From NCBI GenBank assembly GCA_002839375.1, contig PGXY01000004.1, forward strand, positions 115,612-179,611: a stretch of DNA of 64,000 nt. The letters are read 5' to 3'. This stretch comes from Spirochaetae bacterium HGW-Spirochaetae-1. Lineage in GTDB: Bacteria > Spirochaetota > UBA4802 > UBA5550. A program made the translations under genes and the position numbers. Below, one piece after another: positions 48,642 through 56,824 of this stretch. Under the pieces are notes generated by a model. It worked only from the letters and a program-made list of their open reading frames with translations, searched no databases and had not been told where the DNA came from. Positions within the stretch are counted from its first letter, which is position 1; each line of letters begins with the position of its first letter.

Positions 48642-49471
48642 TGTCAAAAAACCTTGAAGGATCAGTGGCCATCATCACCGGCGCAGCCGGAGGCATCGGC
48701 ACGGAAATCGCCCGCCTCTTTGATGCGAAAGGGATACGCTGCGCTCTCTGCGACATCAATGAAAAGGGGCTGGCACAGACGGCTGACCTGCTAAGCCGGG
48801 AACATCTGACAATTCGCTGTGATATCACACAGCGCAGTGACATAGCGCGTGCCATAGAGGAAACGGAGAAGCGTTTCGGCCGCATTGATATCCTCGTGAA
48901 CAACGCCGGCATCATACATCCCGGGCTCTTCGAGGACTGCACCGGGGAAAACATGGACCGGCAGATCATGATAAACCAGGTGGGGGCCATGAACTTCACC
49001 CGCGCCGTCATCGATCCCCTTAAAAAGAGGGGAGGAGGATATATCATCACCATATCCTCCCTGGCGGGCATTGTGCCCGAAACCCACAGTGCCGTATACA
49101 GCGCCACGAAGTTCGCCCTCAGGGGATTCAATCTCACCCTGAATATTGAACTGAAGAAACATAATATCTTTGCGGGCGCCGTTTTCCCCGATTCCATTGA
49201 TACGCCCATGCTGCGTTACGAGGCGGTCCATGGCGGCTCGCCCCTCACATTCCTTGGCAAACCGGCAAAACCGGCTGCCGTGGCCCGCGCAGTATACCGG
49301 GCCATCACACGTAAAAAGATCGAATCATACGTGCCGGCCTTCTCGGCGACGCTTCCCAAAATCCTCACCTGCGTTCCCGCCCTTATCCCGCCCATCTGGC
49401 GGATGCTGGAGAAATCCGGCGAAAAGAAAAAACTCGCGTATCAGAAAAAATTTAACATTAAAGGAGAATAA
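48641..49471 (+). CDS. Short-chain dehydrogenase/reductase
   Basis: A 276-residue classical SDR: AIITGAAGGIGTEIARLF (coenzyme motif), NNAGIIHPG, ISSLAGIVPE and active-site YSATK. The C-terminal basic tail with PALIPPIWRMLEKSGEKKKL may touch the membrane. The ATG overlaps the previous stop (TGATG), with GGAGGGG upstream. A second oxidoreduction in the same lipid pathway is the natural inference; the substrate is unknown. Confidence 0.88.
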   Translation: MSKNLEGSVAIITGAAGGIGTEIARLFDAKGIRCALCDINEKGLAQTADLLSREHLTIRCDITQRSDIARAIEETEKRFGRIDILVNNAGIIHPGLFEDCTGENMDRQIMINQVGAMNFTRAVIDPLKKRGGGYIITISSLAGIVPETHSAVYSATKFALRGFNLTLNIELKKHNIFAGAVFPDSIDTPMLRYEAVHGGSPLTFLGKPAKPAAVARAVYRAITRKKIESYVPAFSATLPKILTCVPALIPPIWRMLEKSGEKKKLAYQKKFNIKGE

Positions 49472-49474
49472 GCC

Positions 49475-49870
49475 ATGACTGAAGAACAAACAGGCAAAGC
49501 AATCCCCGTGCTCAGCATTATCACCGCCGCCGGCCTCATCCTTTTCTGGATAGGCTTCTTTACCGTGGGCCTGGCGCCGGAAAATCCGCCGCAGTGCTAC
49601 TTCGCCTATGAGCATTCCTTCCCGCTTCCCGATATCATCCTGGCTATAGTCATGCTCGCGGGAGGCATACTGAATCTCAAAGGAATCCCCCTGGGAACGA
49701 CACTCCTGGTGGCCGGCGGCGGCGCCCTTGCCTTCCTGGGCGTACTGGACTTCAGCTTCAACATACAGAACGGTATGTATCTCATCTCAACTATGGACCT
49801 GGTGCTCAATGCCTTTATCAATCTCTGGAGCGTCTGTTTCGGCATCGCCCTCGTGGTAAAGCTGAAATAA
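49475..49870 (+). CDS. Small four-helix membrane protein
   Basis: A 131-residue protein with four hydrophobic helices (about residues 9-30, 45-65, 68-88 and 100-128) and a short polar loop containing APENPPQCYFAYEH. A clear AAGGAG site precedes the ATG, three bases after the previous stop. Its place between the SDR and the acylase gene points to a role in the same membrane-lipid process. No family recognised. Confidence 0.7.
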   Translation: MTEEQTGKAIPVLSIITAAGLILFWIGFFTVGLAPENPPQCYFAYEHSFPLPDIILAIVMLAGGILNLKGIPLGTTLLVAGGGALAFLGVLDFSFNIQNGMYLISTMDLVLNAFINLWSVCFGIALVVKLK

Positions 49871-49900
49871 ACGCTGTCAGAAAAATACTGGAGGACTGAC

Positions 49901-52426
49901 ATGAATCGAACAAAATCATATCAACGACGGCGCTTCGTCATCATGGCCACACTGGCTTGTGGCCTGATCCTCATGCTCCCGGGCTGCATCGTTATGCAGA
50001 AGAAATTCGACAAATCCGTGGAACCCCTTCCTGAATCCATTACCCTGTCGGGCATCAACGATGAAATCATCATCCGGCGCGACTTTTACGGTGTCCCCTA
50101 CATAGAGGCAAAAAATGAGGACGATCTCTTTTTCGCCTCGGGATACATCGCCGCCGAAGATCGCCTGTGGCAGATGGTCATGATGTCCATGCTCATGCAG
50201 GGGAGGCTGGCCGAAATCGCCGGCGAGGACACCCTGAAGCTGGATATCTTCATCCGGAGCCTCAACGCGAAGAAATTCGTCTCCGACGCCATGAAAAAAA
50301 TGGACCCCGCCTCCCTGCGCATTCTGGAAAATTATTCCCGGGGCGTCAATGCCTGGCTGGAAAGTCACAACAACCTTCCAGCCGAATTCATCCTCACGGA
50401 TTATAAACCGGAGAAATGGAAGCCCGAGGATACCCTCTATGTCTTCGGCATGCTCAACATGGACGTTTCCGGTAACTTCATCGAGGAACTGGATTTTCTC
50501 ATACTGGCGGCAAAACTCGGCTACGAGAAAGCGGCCTGGCTCTTCCCCGTCTACCCCGATGAAAAAATACCATTCGAAGAAGCCGCCAAATTAAAAGACG
50601 TGCCGGCCGACAGCATCGTTCAGATTAAGACCGCCTTTATGGAACTCCGCAGGGAAATGAAACAGAAATTACCCATGAGCGTCCCTGCATCGAACAACTG
50701 GGCCCTGTCGGGCCGAAAGACCGCCAGCGGGAAATCCATCGTGGAGAATGACACGCACCTCATGCTCATGATCCCCAACGCCTGGATGCTCATGCACCTC
50801 AAATGTCCCACCTACGAAGCTGCGGGAGTTACCATCCCCGGTGTCCCCTTCATTACCCTGGGATATAACGGCCGCGTTGCCTGGGGGGCCACCATGGTCA
50901 TGGCCGACAGCCAGGACCTTTTCATCGAAAAAATGAGAACTGAAGGCGGCACCGTGGAATACCTCTCTAAAGGCAAATGGCTTCCCGCGATTCAACGGAA
51001 AGAAACTTTCAATATGCAGGGCGGGAAACCCGTGGAAGTAGTGCTGCTGGAAACGAACCATGGCCCGCTCCTGAATACGGGACTGGCCGGTGTTCCCTTT
51101 CCGCCGGAGATGCCCGTGCAGCCCCTCCCCATGACCTCGGAGTACGGCATATCCCTCTCGTGGGCCATGGAGCAGGGAAACCGGACCTTGAAGGCCTTCT
51201 ATGATATCGGGAAGGCCGCTGATATCAGGGAAGCCCAGCAGGCCGTGCGGAATGTGCAGGCTATCTATCTCAATATCGTGTACGGCGACCGGGACTCCAT
51301 TGCCTGGCAGGTCACGGGTTCATTCCCATTACGGAAAAAGGGGAAGGGGATATTGCCGTCTCCGGGATGGACCGGCGAGTATGACTGGACTGGATTTCTT
51401 GCTCCTGACAAACGTCCCTTCAGCATGAATCCCGCCGAGGGATTCATTACCACGGCCAATAACCGTACCGTGCCGAAAAATTTTCCTTACCAGCTTACAG
51501 GTTCATGGTATCACCCTGACCGGGCTGAACGGATTGCCAGTGTTCTGAAAAAAATGGATAAGGCCGCCATGAAAGACATGCTGAAGCTCCAGGGAGAGCA
51601 ATTTTCCTCCATGGCTGAAAAAGTACAGCGGCTGCTCTACTCCGACCCCGTGAACGGCAGGCTGAAAGAGATTATCAAAGGCTGGAAGAATAAAAAGAAA
51701 AAAGCCCGGGCCCTGGAAGCCCTGGCACTGCTCTCTCCAAAAAACTTCAACGCGGTCATGTCGGCAAACAGCGCCAATGCCGCGGTCATGGGCGCCTTCA
51801 TGCACTGCGTCACCCGGGGCATTTTCCTTGACGAACTGGGCGGTGAAGAAAGCCTCCAGTGGCAGGCCTTTCTCGATGTCACCATGATGTCCTACTCGGC
51901 TCCCGAGGATCATCTCCTGTACCGGCCTGAATCACCTTTCTGGGACAACACGGAAACCGGGAAAGTGGAGACGCGTGAGGATATCCTGGCCGAGGCCCTG
52001 GACAGCGCAATCCTTCTCCTGGAAGACCGTATCAGTAAAAACCGGGAAAAATGGCAGTGGGGAAAAATACACACCTATCACTGGAAGCATGAGTTCACCA
52101 AGCAGACCAGCTTTTTCCACGGATACCTGAACCGCGGCCCGTTCCCGGCCGGCGGCGATGTCCATTCGGTCAACGTATCAACCTTTACCTGGGGTGAGAA
52201 TTTCGATACTTGGAACATCCCGGCCATGCGCATGATCGTTGATTTCGGCCTGGACGAACCCATGTCGCTCATCACCGTACCGGGCCAGTCGGGAAATCCC
52301 TCGAGCCCCCATTACGGCGACATGATTCCGGCATTCCTTACCGGGGAGGGGAGACCCATGCCTTTCCGGAAGGAGAACGTGGAAAAGCAATATGACAGTG
52401 TAATGCGAATCGCTCCTGAAAAATAA
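49901..52426 (+). CDS. Penicillin acylase-family N-acyl hydrolase lipoprotein
   Basis: An 841-residue Ntn-hydrolase precursor. A signal peptide with lipobox LMLPGC (Cys 29) precedes an alpha-chain region (FASGYIAAEDRLWQM). The autocleavage/nucleophile site is ASNNWALSG with Ser 264, and the beta chain contains VWGAT-like and HGP-containing loops (ETNHGPLLNTG). The usual Gly before the Ser is Ala here. The family cleaves amides of acyl chains (penicillins, acyl-homoserine lactones, aculeacin, acylated lipids). It ends the tetR-led operon and is followed by a hairpin. Confidence 0.92.
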   Translation: MNRTKSYQRRRFVIMATLACGLILMLPGCIVMQKKFDKSVEPLPESITLSGINDEIIIRRDFYGVPYIEAKNEDDLFFASGYIAAEDRLWQMVMMSMLMQGRLAEIAGEDTLKLDIFIRSLNAKKFVSDAMKKMDPASLRILENYSRGVNAWLESHNNLPAEFILTDYKPEKWKPEDTLYVFGMLNMDVSGNFIEELDFLILAAKLGYEKAAWLFPVYPDEKIPFEEAAKLKDVPADSIVQIKTAFMELRREMKQKLPMSVPASNNWALSGRKTASGKSIVENDTHLMLMIPNAWMLMHLKCPTYEAAGVTIPGVPFITLGYNGRVAWGATMVMADSQDLFIEKMRTEGGTVEYLSKGKWLPAIQRKETFNMQGGKPVEVVLLETNHGPLLNTGLAGVPFPPEMPVQPLPMTSEYGISLSWAMEQGNRTLKAFYDIGKAADIREAQQAVRNVQAIYLNIVYGDRDSIAWQVTGSFPLRKKGKGILPSPGWTGEYDWTGFLAPDKRPFSMNPAEGFITTANNRTVPKNFPYQLTGSWYHPDRAERIASVLKKMDKAAMKDMLKLQGEQFSSMAEKVQRLLYSDPVNGRLKEIIKGWKNKKKKARALEALALLSPKNFNAVMSANSANAAVMGAFMHCVTRGIFLDELGGEESLQWQAFLDVTMMSYSAPEDHLLYRPESPFWDNTETGKVETREDILAEALDSAILLLEDRISKNREKWQWGKIHTYHWKHEFTKQTSFFHGYLNRGPFPAGGDVHSVNVSTFTWGENFDTWNIPAMRMIVDFGLDEPMSLITVPGQSGNPSSPHYGDMIPAFLTGEGRPMPFRKENVEKQYDSVMRIAPEK

Positions 52427-52430
52427 GATA

Positions 52431-52472
52431 CCAAACAGGAATCCCGCGCAAAAGCGCGGGGTTCCTGTTTGG
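52431..52472 (+). terminator. Strong hairpin at the end of the acylase operon
   Basis: Nineteen-base arms, CCAAACAGGAATCCCGCGC (52431-52449) and GCGCGGGGTTCCTGTTTGG (52454-52472), with one mismatched pair and an AAAA loop. It starts four bases after the acylase stop codon. There is no following T-tract, so it may act as an RNA-stabilising or weakly terminating hairpin. Confidence 0.72.
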
Positions 52473-52500
52473 ATATATAAGAAATTCCTTCGCCTGAAAT
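52471..52500 (+). repeat. Dispersed repeat, copy 7 (head only)
   Basis: GGATATATAAGAAATTCCTT then CGCCTGAAAT. It matches the repeat head, shares two bases with the preceding hairpin and breaks off at a gene remnant. Confidence 0.6.
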
Positions 52501-52501
52501 G

Positions 52502-52636
52502 ATCGACAGTATAGATAATACGGAAAACGCGAGGGATCCCCAGGTTGCCGTCACTGCCACTGGTAAAGCCGTGGCCGTGTGGCAACAGAGTGATGGAACC
52601 CGAGACCACATCTGGGCGAACACCTATAATCCGTAA
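52502..52636 (+). pseudogene. 3' remnant of a WQQSDG-type repeat protein
   Basis: A 44-residue open stretch: IDSIDNTENARDPQVAVTAT, GKAVAVWQQSDGTRDHIWAN, TYNP, stop. The DPQVAVxxxGxAVAVWxQSDGTxxxIWAN pattern is one unit of a secreted beta-propeller-like repeat protein. No start, signal or further repeats are present. It begins immediately after a repeat head. Confidence 0.65.
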
Positions 52637-52666
52637 GCGGCCTTTTTTCAAGAATACTGTTGATAA

Positions 52667-52726
52667 TATAGCAAAAATCAGACTATAATAAATAGTCTTG
52701 ACTTTTGCTATATTTTTAATAATAAT
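52667..52726 (+). promoter_or_regulatory. Promoter overlapped by an inverted repeat
   Basis: TTGACT (52698-52703), 17 bases, then AATAAT (52721-52726) make a good sigma70 promoter for the small gene at 52766. The -35 lies inside the right arm of an imperfect inverted repeat (52667-52712), with GACTAT/ATAGTC at its centre and AGCAAAA/TTTTGCT outside. A regulator binding there would control the promoter; alternatively the dyad is a hairpin from upstream. Confidence 0.5.
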
Positions 52727-52765
52727 ATTTAGAATTAAACATTAAATTATCAACGAGGTGATTAT

Positions 52766-52939
52766 ATGTATGGTTTAATGATTGGCATAACAGGAATAAC
52801 AAACCTGATTCTTGTTATATTTCAGCTTCTATCTGGACTTCATATTGTTAAAGTCAATATAAACCTGCATAAAAAAGCAGGGATGGCCCTTTGCTTTTCT
52901 GCGCTGCTGCATATTGTCTTTATTTCATTAGCCCATTGA
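52766..52939 (+). CDS. Small two-helix membrane protein
   Basis: A 57-residue protein: MYGLMIGITGITNLILVIFQ, LLSGLHIVKVNINLHKKAGM, ALCFSALLHIVFISLAH. Two hydrophobic helices with a basic His-containing turn recall half of a cytochrome-b-like or DUF4405-like heme-binding unit, though this is only resemblance. A GAGGTG ribosome site and an upstream promoter support expression. The gene is AT-rich compared with the acylase operon. Confidence 0.6.
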   Translation: MYGLMIGITGITNLILVIFQLLSGLHIVKVNINLHKKAGMALCFSALLHIVFISLAH

Positions 52940-53083
52940 TTATTAAGATTATATATTTGACTCGAGCCTTACAATATACTTACATAAATTTTTAAATGGC
53001 TCTTCTCTGAATCACACTGCTTTTATTATTCAATCCCTCAACAAATCCTACACTTGAGAGAGTTTTTCCAGTTCTCAAAGAAT

Positions 53084-53125
53084 TGATATACAGGAATTTC
53101 CTTCGCCGTAAACCGGTTTATGGGC
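53084..53125 (+). repeat. Dispersed repeat, copy 8
   Basis: GATATACAGGAATTTCCTT, then CGCCGTAAACCGGTTTATGG and GCC. It overlaps the last codons of the minus-strand formylglycine-enzyme-like gene, whose stop codon TAA is inside the repeat. Confidence 0.65.
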
Positions 53126-53927
53126 CGTTGTCGGCGCAGCATCTGAATCCTGTGCTGAAATCTCTGTAGTAGAGGTTGTGCGCGGTTATAGCGTAGTTAC
53201 ACCCCACACCATTGATGACTCCGTCATAGTAATATCCTCCCCTGAGTGTTCCATCTAGATCAGATGTCCATTCGTTCAGATTGCCATGCATGTCGTAGAT
53301 ATTCCCTTCTGCTGCGCAGCCCGTGTTTTCTCCGCTTTTATCCACCGTACTATCAAGCTGGTTCAGGCATGGATGGTCCAGTTCGCTGTAAATCCAGACA
53401 TCTTCGGTTTCAAAGTATTCTACTGCCGGGTGGACAGTGCGCGTTATGTTGCATGCGTCAGCCACAAAATCGTTTCCGTAGGGATATGTGGAATTTGATG
53501 TTCCTTTGCATGCCATAATCCACTCCGCGTTCGTGCAGAGTCGTTTCCCAGCCTGGGCGCAGGCCTCGTCTGCCTGTACCTGGTTTATGTATGCCTGTGG
53601 TACCGCCCCAGACGCGCTCTTCGCGATCATTGTTCTGTCTTCCGGATTCTTGTATGGCGACCAGGGGGCATTTCCCGAGCCTGTCACCTCTTCCAGGTGT
53701 GCCTCCCAGCGGTCCATGCATACTGCTGGATCCTGTGGCAATGCCGTCATTCCGTCAGGGCATCCTCCAACTCCTGCCGGTTCAGTTATTCCCGTGTTGG
53801 GCAGGGGAGCGTCATCAGCTGTGCAGGGTGTTCCTTCTGCCAGTTTTTCTGGTGTATCATCCATGCAGAGTAAAAAGGATGAGAACATTATCAGTATCAC
53901 TATAAAAGGTGTTATTATTCTTAACAT
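53118..53927 (-). CDS. Formylglycine-generating-enzyme (SUMF1)-domain lipoprotein
   Basis: A 269-residue protein. The N-terminal signal ends in the loose lipobox FLLC. The FGE-sulfatase fold is seen in CMDRWEAHLEE, ACAQAGKRLCTNAEWIMACK, TYPYGN, YDMHGNLNEWTSDLDGTLRG and a final STGFRCCAD. Many members of this fold are not true FGEs; here the several Cys and the location outside the cytoplasm fit a surface protein. No sulfatase is nearby. The stop lies inside a repeat copy, so the end may have been altered slightly. Confidence 0.85.
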   Translation of the reverse strand: MLRIITPFIVILIMFSSFLLCMDDTPEKLAEGTPCTADDAPLPNTGITEPAGVGGCPDGMTALPQDPAVCMDRWEAHLEEVTGSGNAPWSPYKNPEDRTMIAKSASGAVPQAYINQVQADEACAQAGKRLCTNAEWIMACKGTSNSTYPYGNDFVADACNITRTVHPAVEYFETEDVWIYSELDHPCLNQLDSTVDKSGENTGCAAEGNIYDMHGNLNEWTSDLDGTLRGGYYYDGVINGVGCNYAITAHNLYYRDFSTGFRCCADNGP

Positions 53928-53956
53928 GTGGTTCCTCCCCTTAACTCAAGTTCATT

Positions 53957-53973
53957 GATACATGGGAATTCCG
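53957..53973 (+). repeat. Dispersed repeat, copy 9 (short head fragment)
   Basis: GATACATGGGAATTCCG matches the repeat head only. It lies between the formylglycine-enzyme-like gene start and the 3' end of the LuxR-type regulator. Too short to stand on its own. Confidence 0.35.
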
Positions 53974-54117
53974 CTCTATCTTTATCAACATTGAATACTA
54001 ATATAAGTACAGTATCATTTAATACATGATCTGTCATCGTGGTAAACCCGTATATCGCAAAAAATAAATTGTCAAAAACGGATATAAAATCTATTTAAAA
54101 TATCCGCAATACTATGA

Positions 54118-55356
54118 TTAAAAATCTGCGGGGGCTGAAGGAGATTCATTGCAGTAATTAATAAGCTCAATGCGGTTCTTTAGGCCCAGTTTATCGAATA
54201 TATGTGTTATGTGAGTTTCAACAGTGCGGAGTGAAATACCCATGGTTTCCGCGATCTGCCTGTTGGAGTTACCGGCAAGGATAAGCTGTATCAGCTGGTT
54301 TTCTCTTTTAGTAACCATGTTTTTTCTAAGCAGGTGATAATTATCCGTTATTTCCTGTGCTGTAATGATAAATCCAAGATCATCCTGAAACCGGTCCTGG
54401 AAAATAGAAAGGGATGCTTTTACCGGAACGATGCTGCATTGAGATATCACCAGGTTGAGATTAATGTCTAAAACCGGCTTATTCCCGATTGAATCGATCA
54501 ACCTCTGCAATAACTCATGCTCAAGGAAAATTTCCTGCAAGGAAAAGATTCCTTCAGGGCGGCCAAGCCTATCCCGCAGTGTCCTGTTGATATTAATGAT
54601 TGTTTTGTTTTTATCGGTGATTATCACCATTTCATGTAAAGAATTGAAAACTTCCATGGTGAGTGTTTTTTTATGTGCGCCAAGAAAACGGTATTTAACT
54701 ATTGCGTACCAGATTATGGATATCCATACAATACTGTATAGCGGGGCCTGACCATAGGTATGATAGTTAAAAAATAGAGGGCCCAGGAAGGGCTCAATGT
54801 TATAGCTTGTTATAGTTATAATGATGGCAATGAGAATAAGCCGGCTCTGCTTCCTGATTCTTATAAATTCTGTTTTTTTTATGCTGACATAAAGAAGAGC
54901 GATAGAAAGAAGGTAATAGCTGAGATAGTTAGCAATGAGCAGATAAAATGCAACAGACTGATAATCGGGAACCATTTCCCAGAATTTTTCTGACCGGTAA
55001 ATATCTACAAAGACCAGGTTATCGGAAAGGCTGATAAAAAGAAAACAGAAGGACGGAATATAAAACGGATAGATCGGAATCTTTTTAATTAGTCCTGTGT
55101 ACCGGATGGTGAAATGCAGTACAAAGGTGTGCATGAAAATAAAACCCGGAGAGGAAACCTTTAACCAAAAAAAAGCCGCCTCTTTTGTCTGTGCGGAATA
55201 TCCGAAAGCTCCCCCAATAAGCCAGATGGAGATAGCGATACATATTAGAAAAAAAAGCCGGTTGGTTTCTGACCTGGCATTTAAAAAAAGAATATAGATG
55301 CCTTCTATCAGGGTAATTGACAGAGCAATGACTGCTAGGAAAGATAGAATATTCAC
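54118..55356 (-). CDS. 7TM-PAS-LuxR membrane regulator
   Basis: A 412-residue protein. Seven N-terminal helices of the histidine-kinase 7TM type span residues 5-225. A PAS-like domain follows (about 230-345: LHEMVIITDKNKTIININRT), then a C-terminal LuxR HTH (LILAGNSNRQIAETMGISLR, TVETHITHIFDKLGLKNRIE). There is no kinase domain, so it acts as a one-component membrane regulator. A fragment of a paralogue survives at 33.5 kb. Targets are unknown; the corrinoid operon lies divergently upstream. Confidence 0.85.
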   Translation of the reverse strand: MNILSFLAVIALSITLIEGIYILFLNARSETNRLFFLICIAISIWLIGGAFGYSAQTKEAAFFWLKVSSPGFIFMHTFVLHFTIRYTGLIKKIPIYPFYIPSFCFLFISLSDNLVFVDIYRSEKFWEMVPDYQSVAFYLLIANYLSYYLLSIALLYVSIKKTEFIRIRKQSRLILIAIIITITSYNIEPFLGPLFFNYHTYGQAPLYSIVWISIIWYAIVKYRFLGAHKKTLTMEVFNSLHEMVIITDKNKTIININRTLRDRLGRPEGIFSLQEIFLEHELLQRLIDSIGNKPVLDINLNLVISQCSIVPVKASLSIFQDRFQDDLGFIITAQEITDNYHLLRKNMVTKRENQLIQLILAGNSNRQIAETMGISLRTVETHITHIFDKLGLKNRIELINYCNESPSAPADF

Positions 55357-55867
55357 TTAAAACCGCTTAGCCTATGATTGCGCCCAAAAAAGAATTCGGG
55401 ATATTTTTCTGATTTAGAGGTATTGTAAGGAATAAAGGTTATGTGGGAAAAAAGGAATCTATTTGAAGAGAATTGTATTTTCATAAAGAAATTTCCTGAA
55501 ACTGGGAGTAATCACTAACTGATACGGCAATTCAGTACTATCATTGGCAGATAGTCAATGATAAGTCGCATTTTAATTATTTTTTTGTCGTTATGATTAA
55601 TTATGGAGCTGGATCATGATTTCCGTTTGGATACAGGTTATCAGAATTCGAAGGTCTATTACGGTCTGGATATTCCGAAATTTCCGTCGCCTGAAACAAG
55701 TTAAGATAAAAAATGTTCAGTCTCATGGACCGGTAACAGTTGGCGGAGATTCCTATATATCAAAGACGGTAATTATTACAGCGGCAATGATTTTAAACCA
55801 CAAATCATGCCATTATCAATTCATATATTGAATACATATATTTATATATTAAATCATTGACAATTTT
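55357..55867. other. Intergenic region with gene remnant and repeat head
   Basis: About 510 bases. From 55603 to 55704 there is a 33-codon frame (MELDHDFRLDTGYQNSKVYY, GLDIP) that runs into a repeat head and stops; it may be a degraded gene end. The rest is AT-rich and may contain promoters for the divergent regulator and corrinoid operon. None is convincing. Confidence 0.35.
55668..55697 (+). repeat. Dispersed repeat, copy 10 (head only)
   Basis: GGATATTCCGAAATTTCCGT then CGCCTGAAAC. It is a good match to the repeat head in the same orientation as all other copies, placed at the end of a short coding-like remnant. Confidence 0.55.
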
Positions 55868-56800
55868 ATGATCCTTCAATCAGGTGAAAACTCATTACCG
55901 GGGATAACCTGTTTGAAAAACTCGACAAAAATAATACTGAGAAAACATGGATGGCGAATCGACAGGTTCTTTCACCATTACATCTACTTCGTTTTTTATC
56001 AGCCCTATATCCGGACCGCTCTTTTCTGTATCAACCTCATGGGAAAAGTCTCCTGGCTCAAACCATTAAATCCCATTATTGACGCCATGTATCAGCGGTT
56101 TCACGCCAAGGTACTGGTTCCGGAGGATACAGCGAAAATTTTTGAACTGAATCAGGACATCGCCGCCGTATCGTCCCTGAACAAAAGAATAATTCCCTAT
56201 AAGTATGCCTATAAAATACTATTTCGCGATCCTGAAGCAATAGCAGTAATGGACTGTCCATGCCGGAAGGTGCTCCCGCCATTCGAAGAAGTGAACTGCT
56301 GTATAGCCATTGGAAAGGAGTTATCCACGTTCTGGCTTGAACATTGTGAAAAATACAACGCGAGGAAAATAACCCAGGCTGAAGCCCGGGCAATAATTGA
56401 AGCTCACCGAAAGACAGGAAATATCACTCAGGCGTTCTTTAAGGTTGCCACGGGAGGCTCAACAGGGGTCATCTGCAGCTGCAGTCCGGAACACTGTATC
56501 AGTCTCAGGGCCACAAGGGTGACGCGAAAATTTCATAAAAGATTGTCACAGAGCGCTTCATCGGGATATTCAATTTCCATTGATCGGAAAAAATGTAATC
56601 AGTGCGGCAAATGCCTGGAGTTCTGCCACGTGGATGCTCTTTCGATTAAGAATAACGGGCTTGAGTATGATACCGACCTCTGTCTCGGCTGCGGTCTCTG
56701 CGTTGAACGCTGCGACCGTGACGTCCTTTCCCTGTATCGGGACAGCGGCAAACCGCTCCCCCTTGATATTGAAATGGTAAAAAGGGAATTTACTCAATAA
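55868..56800 (+). CDS. 2[4Fe-4S] ferredoxin-domain protein of the corrinoid operon
   Basis: A 310-residue protein. The first 240 residues contain a basic amphipathic start, several Cys (MDCPCRKVLPP, NCCIAIG, CSCSPEHC) and no clear fold. The C-terminal 60 residues hold two 4Fe-4S motifs, CNQCGKCLEFCHVDAL and CLGCGLCVERCDRDVL. It heads a run of corrinoid-methyltransferase genes and could pass electrons to reactivate Co(II), as RACo-type activators do. It has no ATPase domain, so that role is inference. The start is uncertain: ATG 55868 lacks a good ribosome site. Confidence 0.78.
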   Translation: MILQSGENSLPGITCLKNSTKIILRKHGWRIDRFFHHYIYFVFYQPYIRTALFCINLMGKVSWLKPLNPIIDAMYQRFHAKVLVPEDTAKIFELNQDIAAVSSLNKRIIPYKYAYKILFRDPEAIAVMDCPCRKVLPPFEEVNCCIAIGKELSTFWLEHCEKYNARKITQAEARAIIEAHRKTGNITQAFFKVATGGSTGVICSCSPEHCISLRATRVTRKFHKRLSQSASSGYSISIDRKKCNQCGKCLEFCHVDALSIKNNGLEYDTDLCLGCGLCVERCDRDVLSLYRDSGKPLPLDIEMVKREFTQ

Positions 56801-56824
56801 ATCTCGTATAACGGTAAACAGAAT

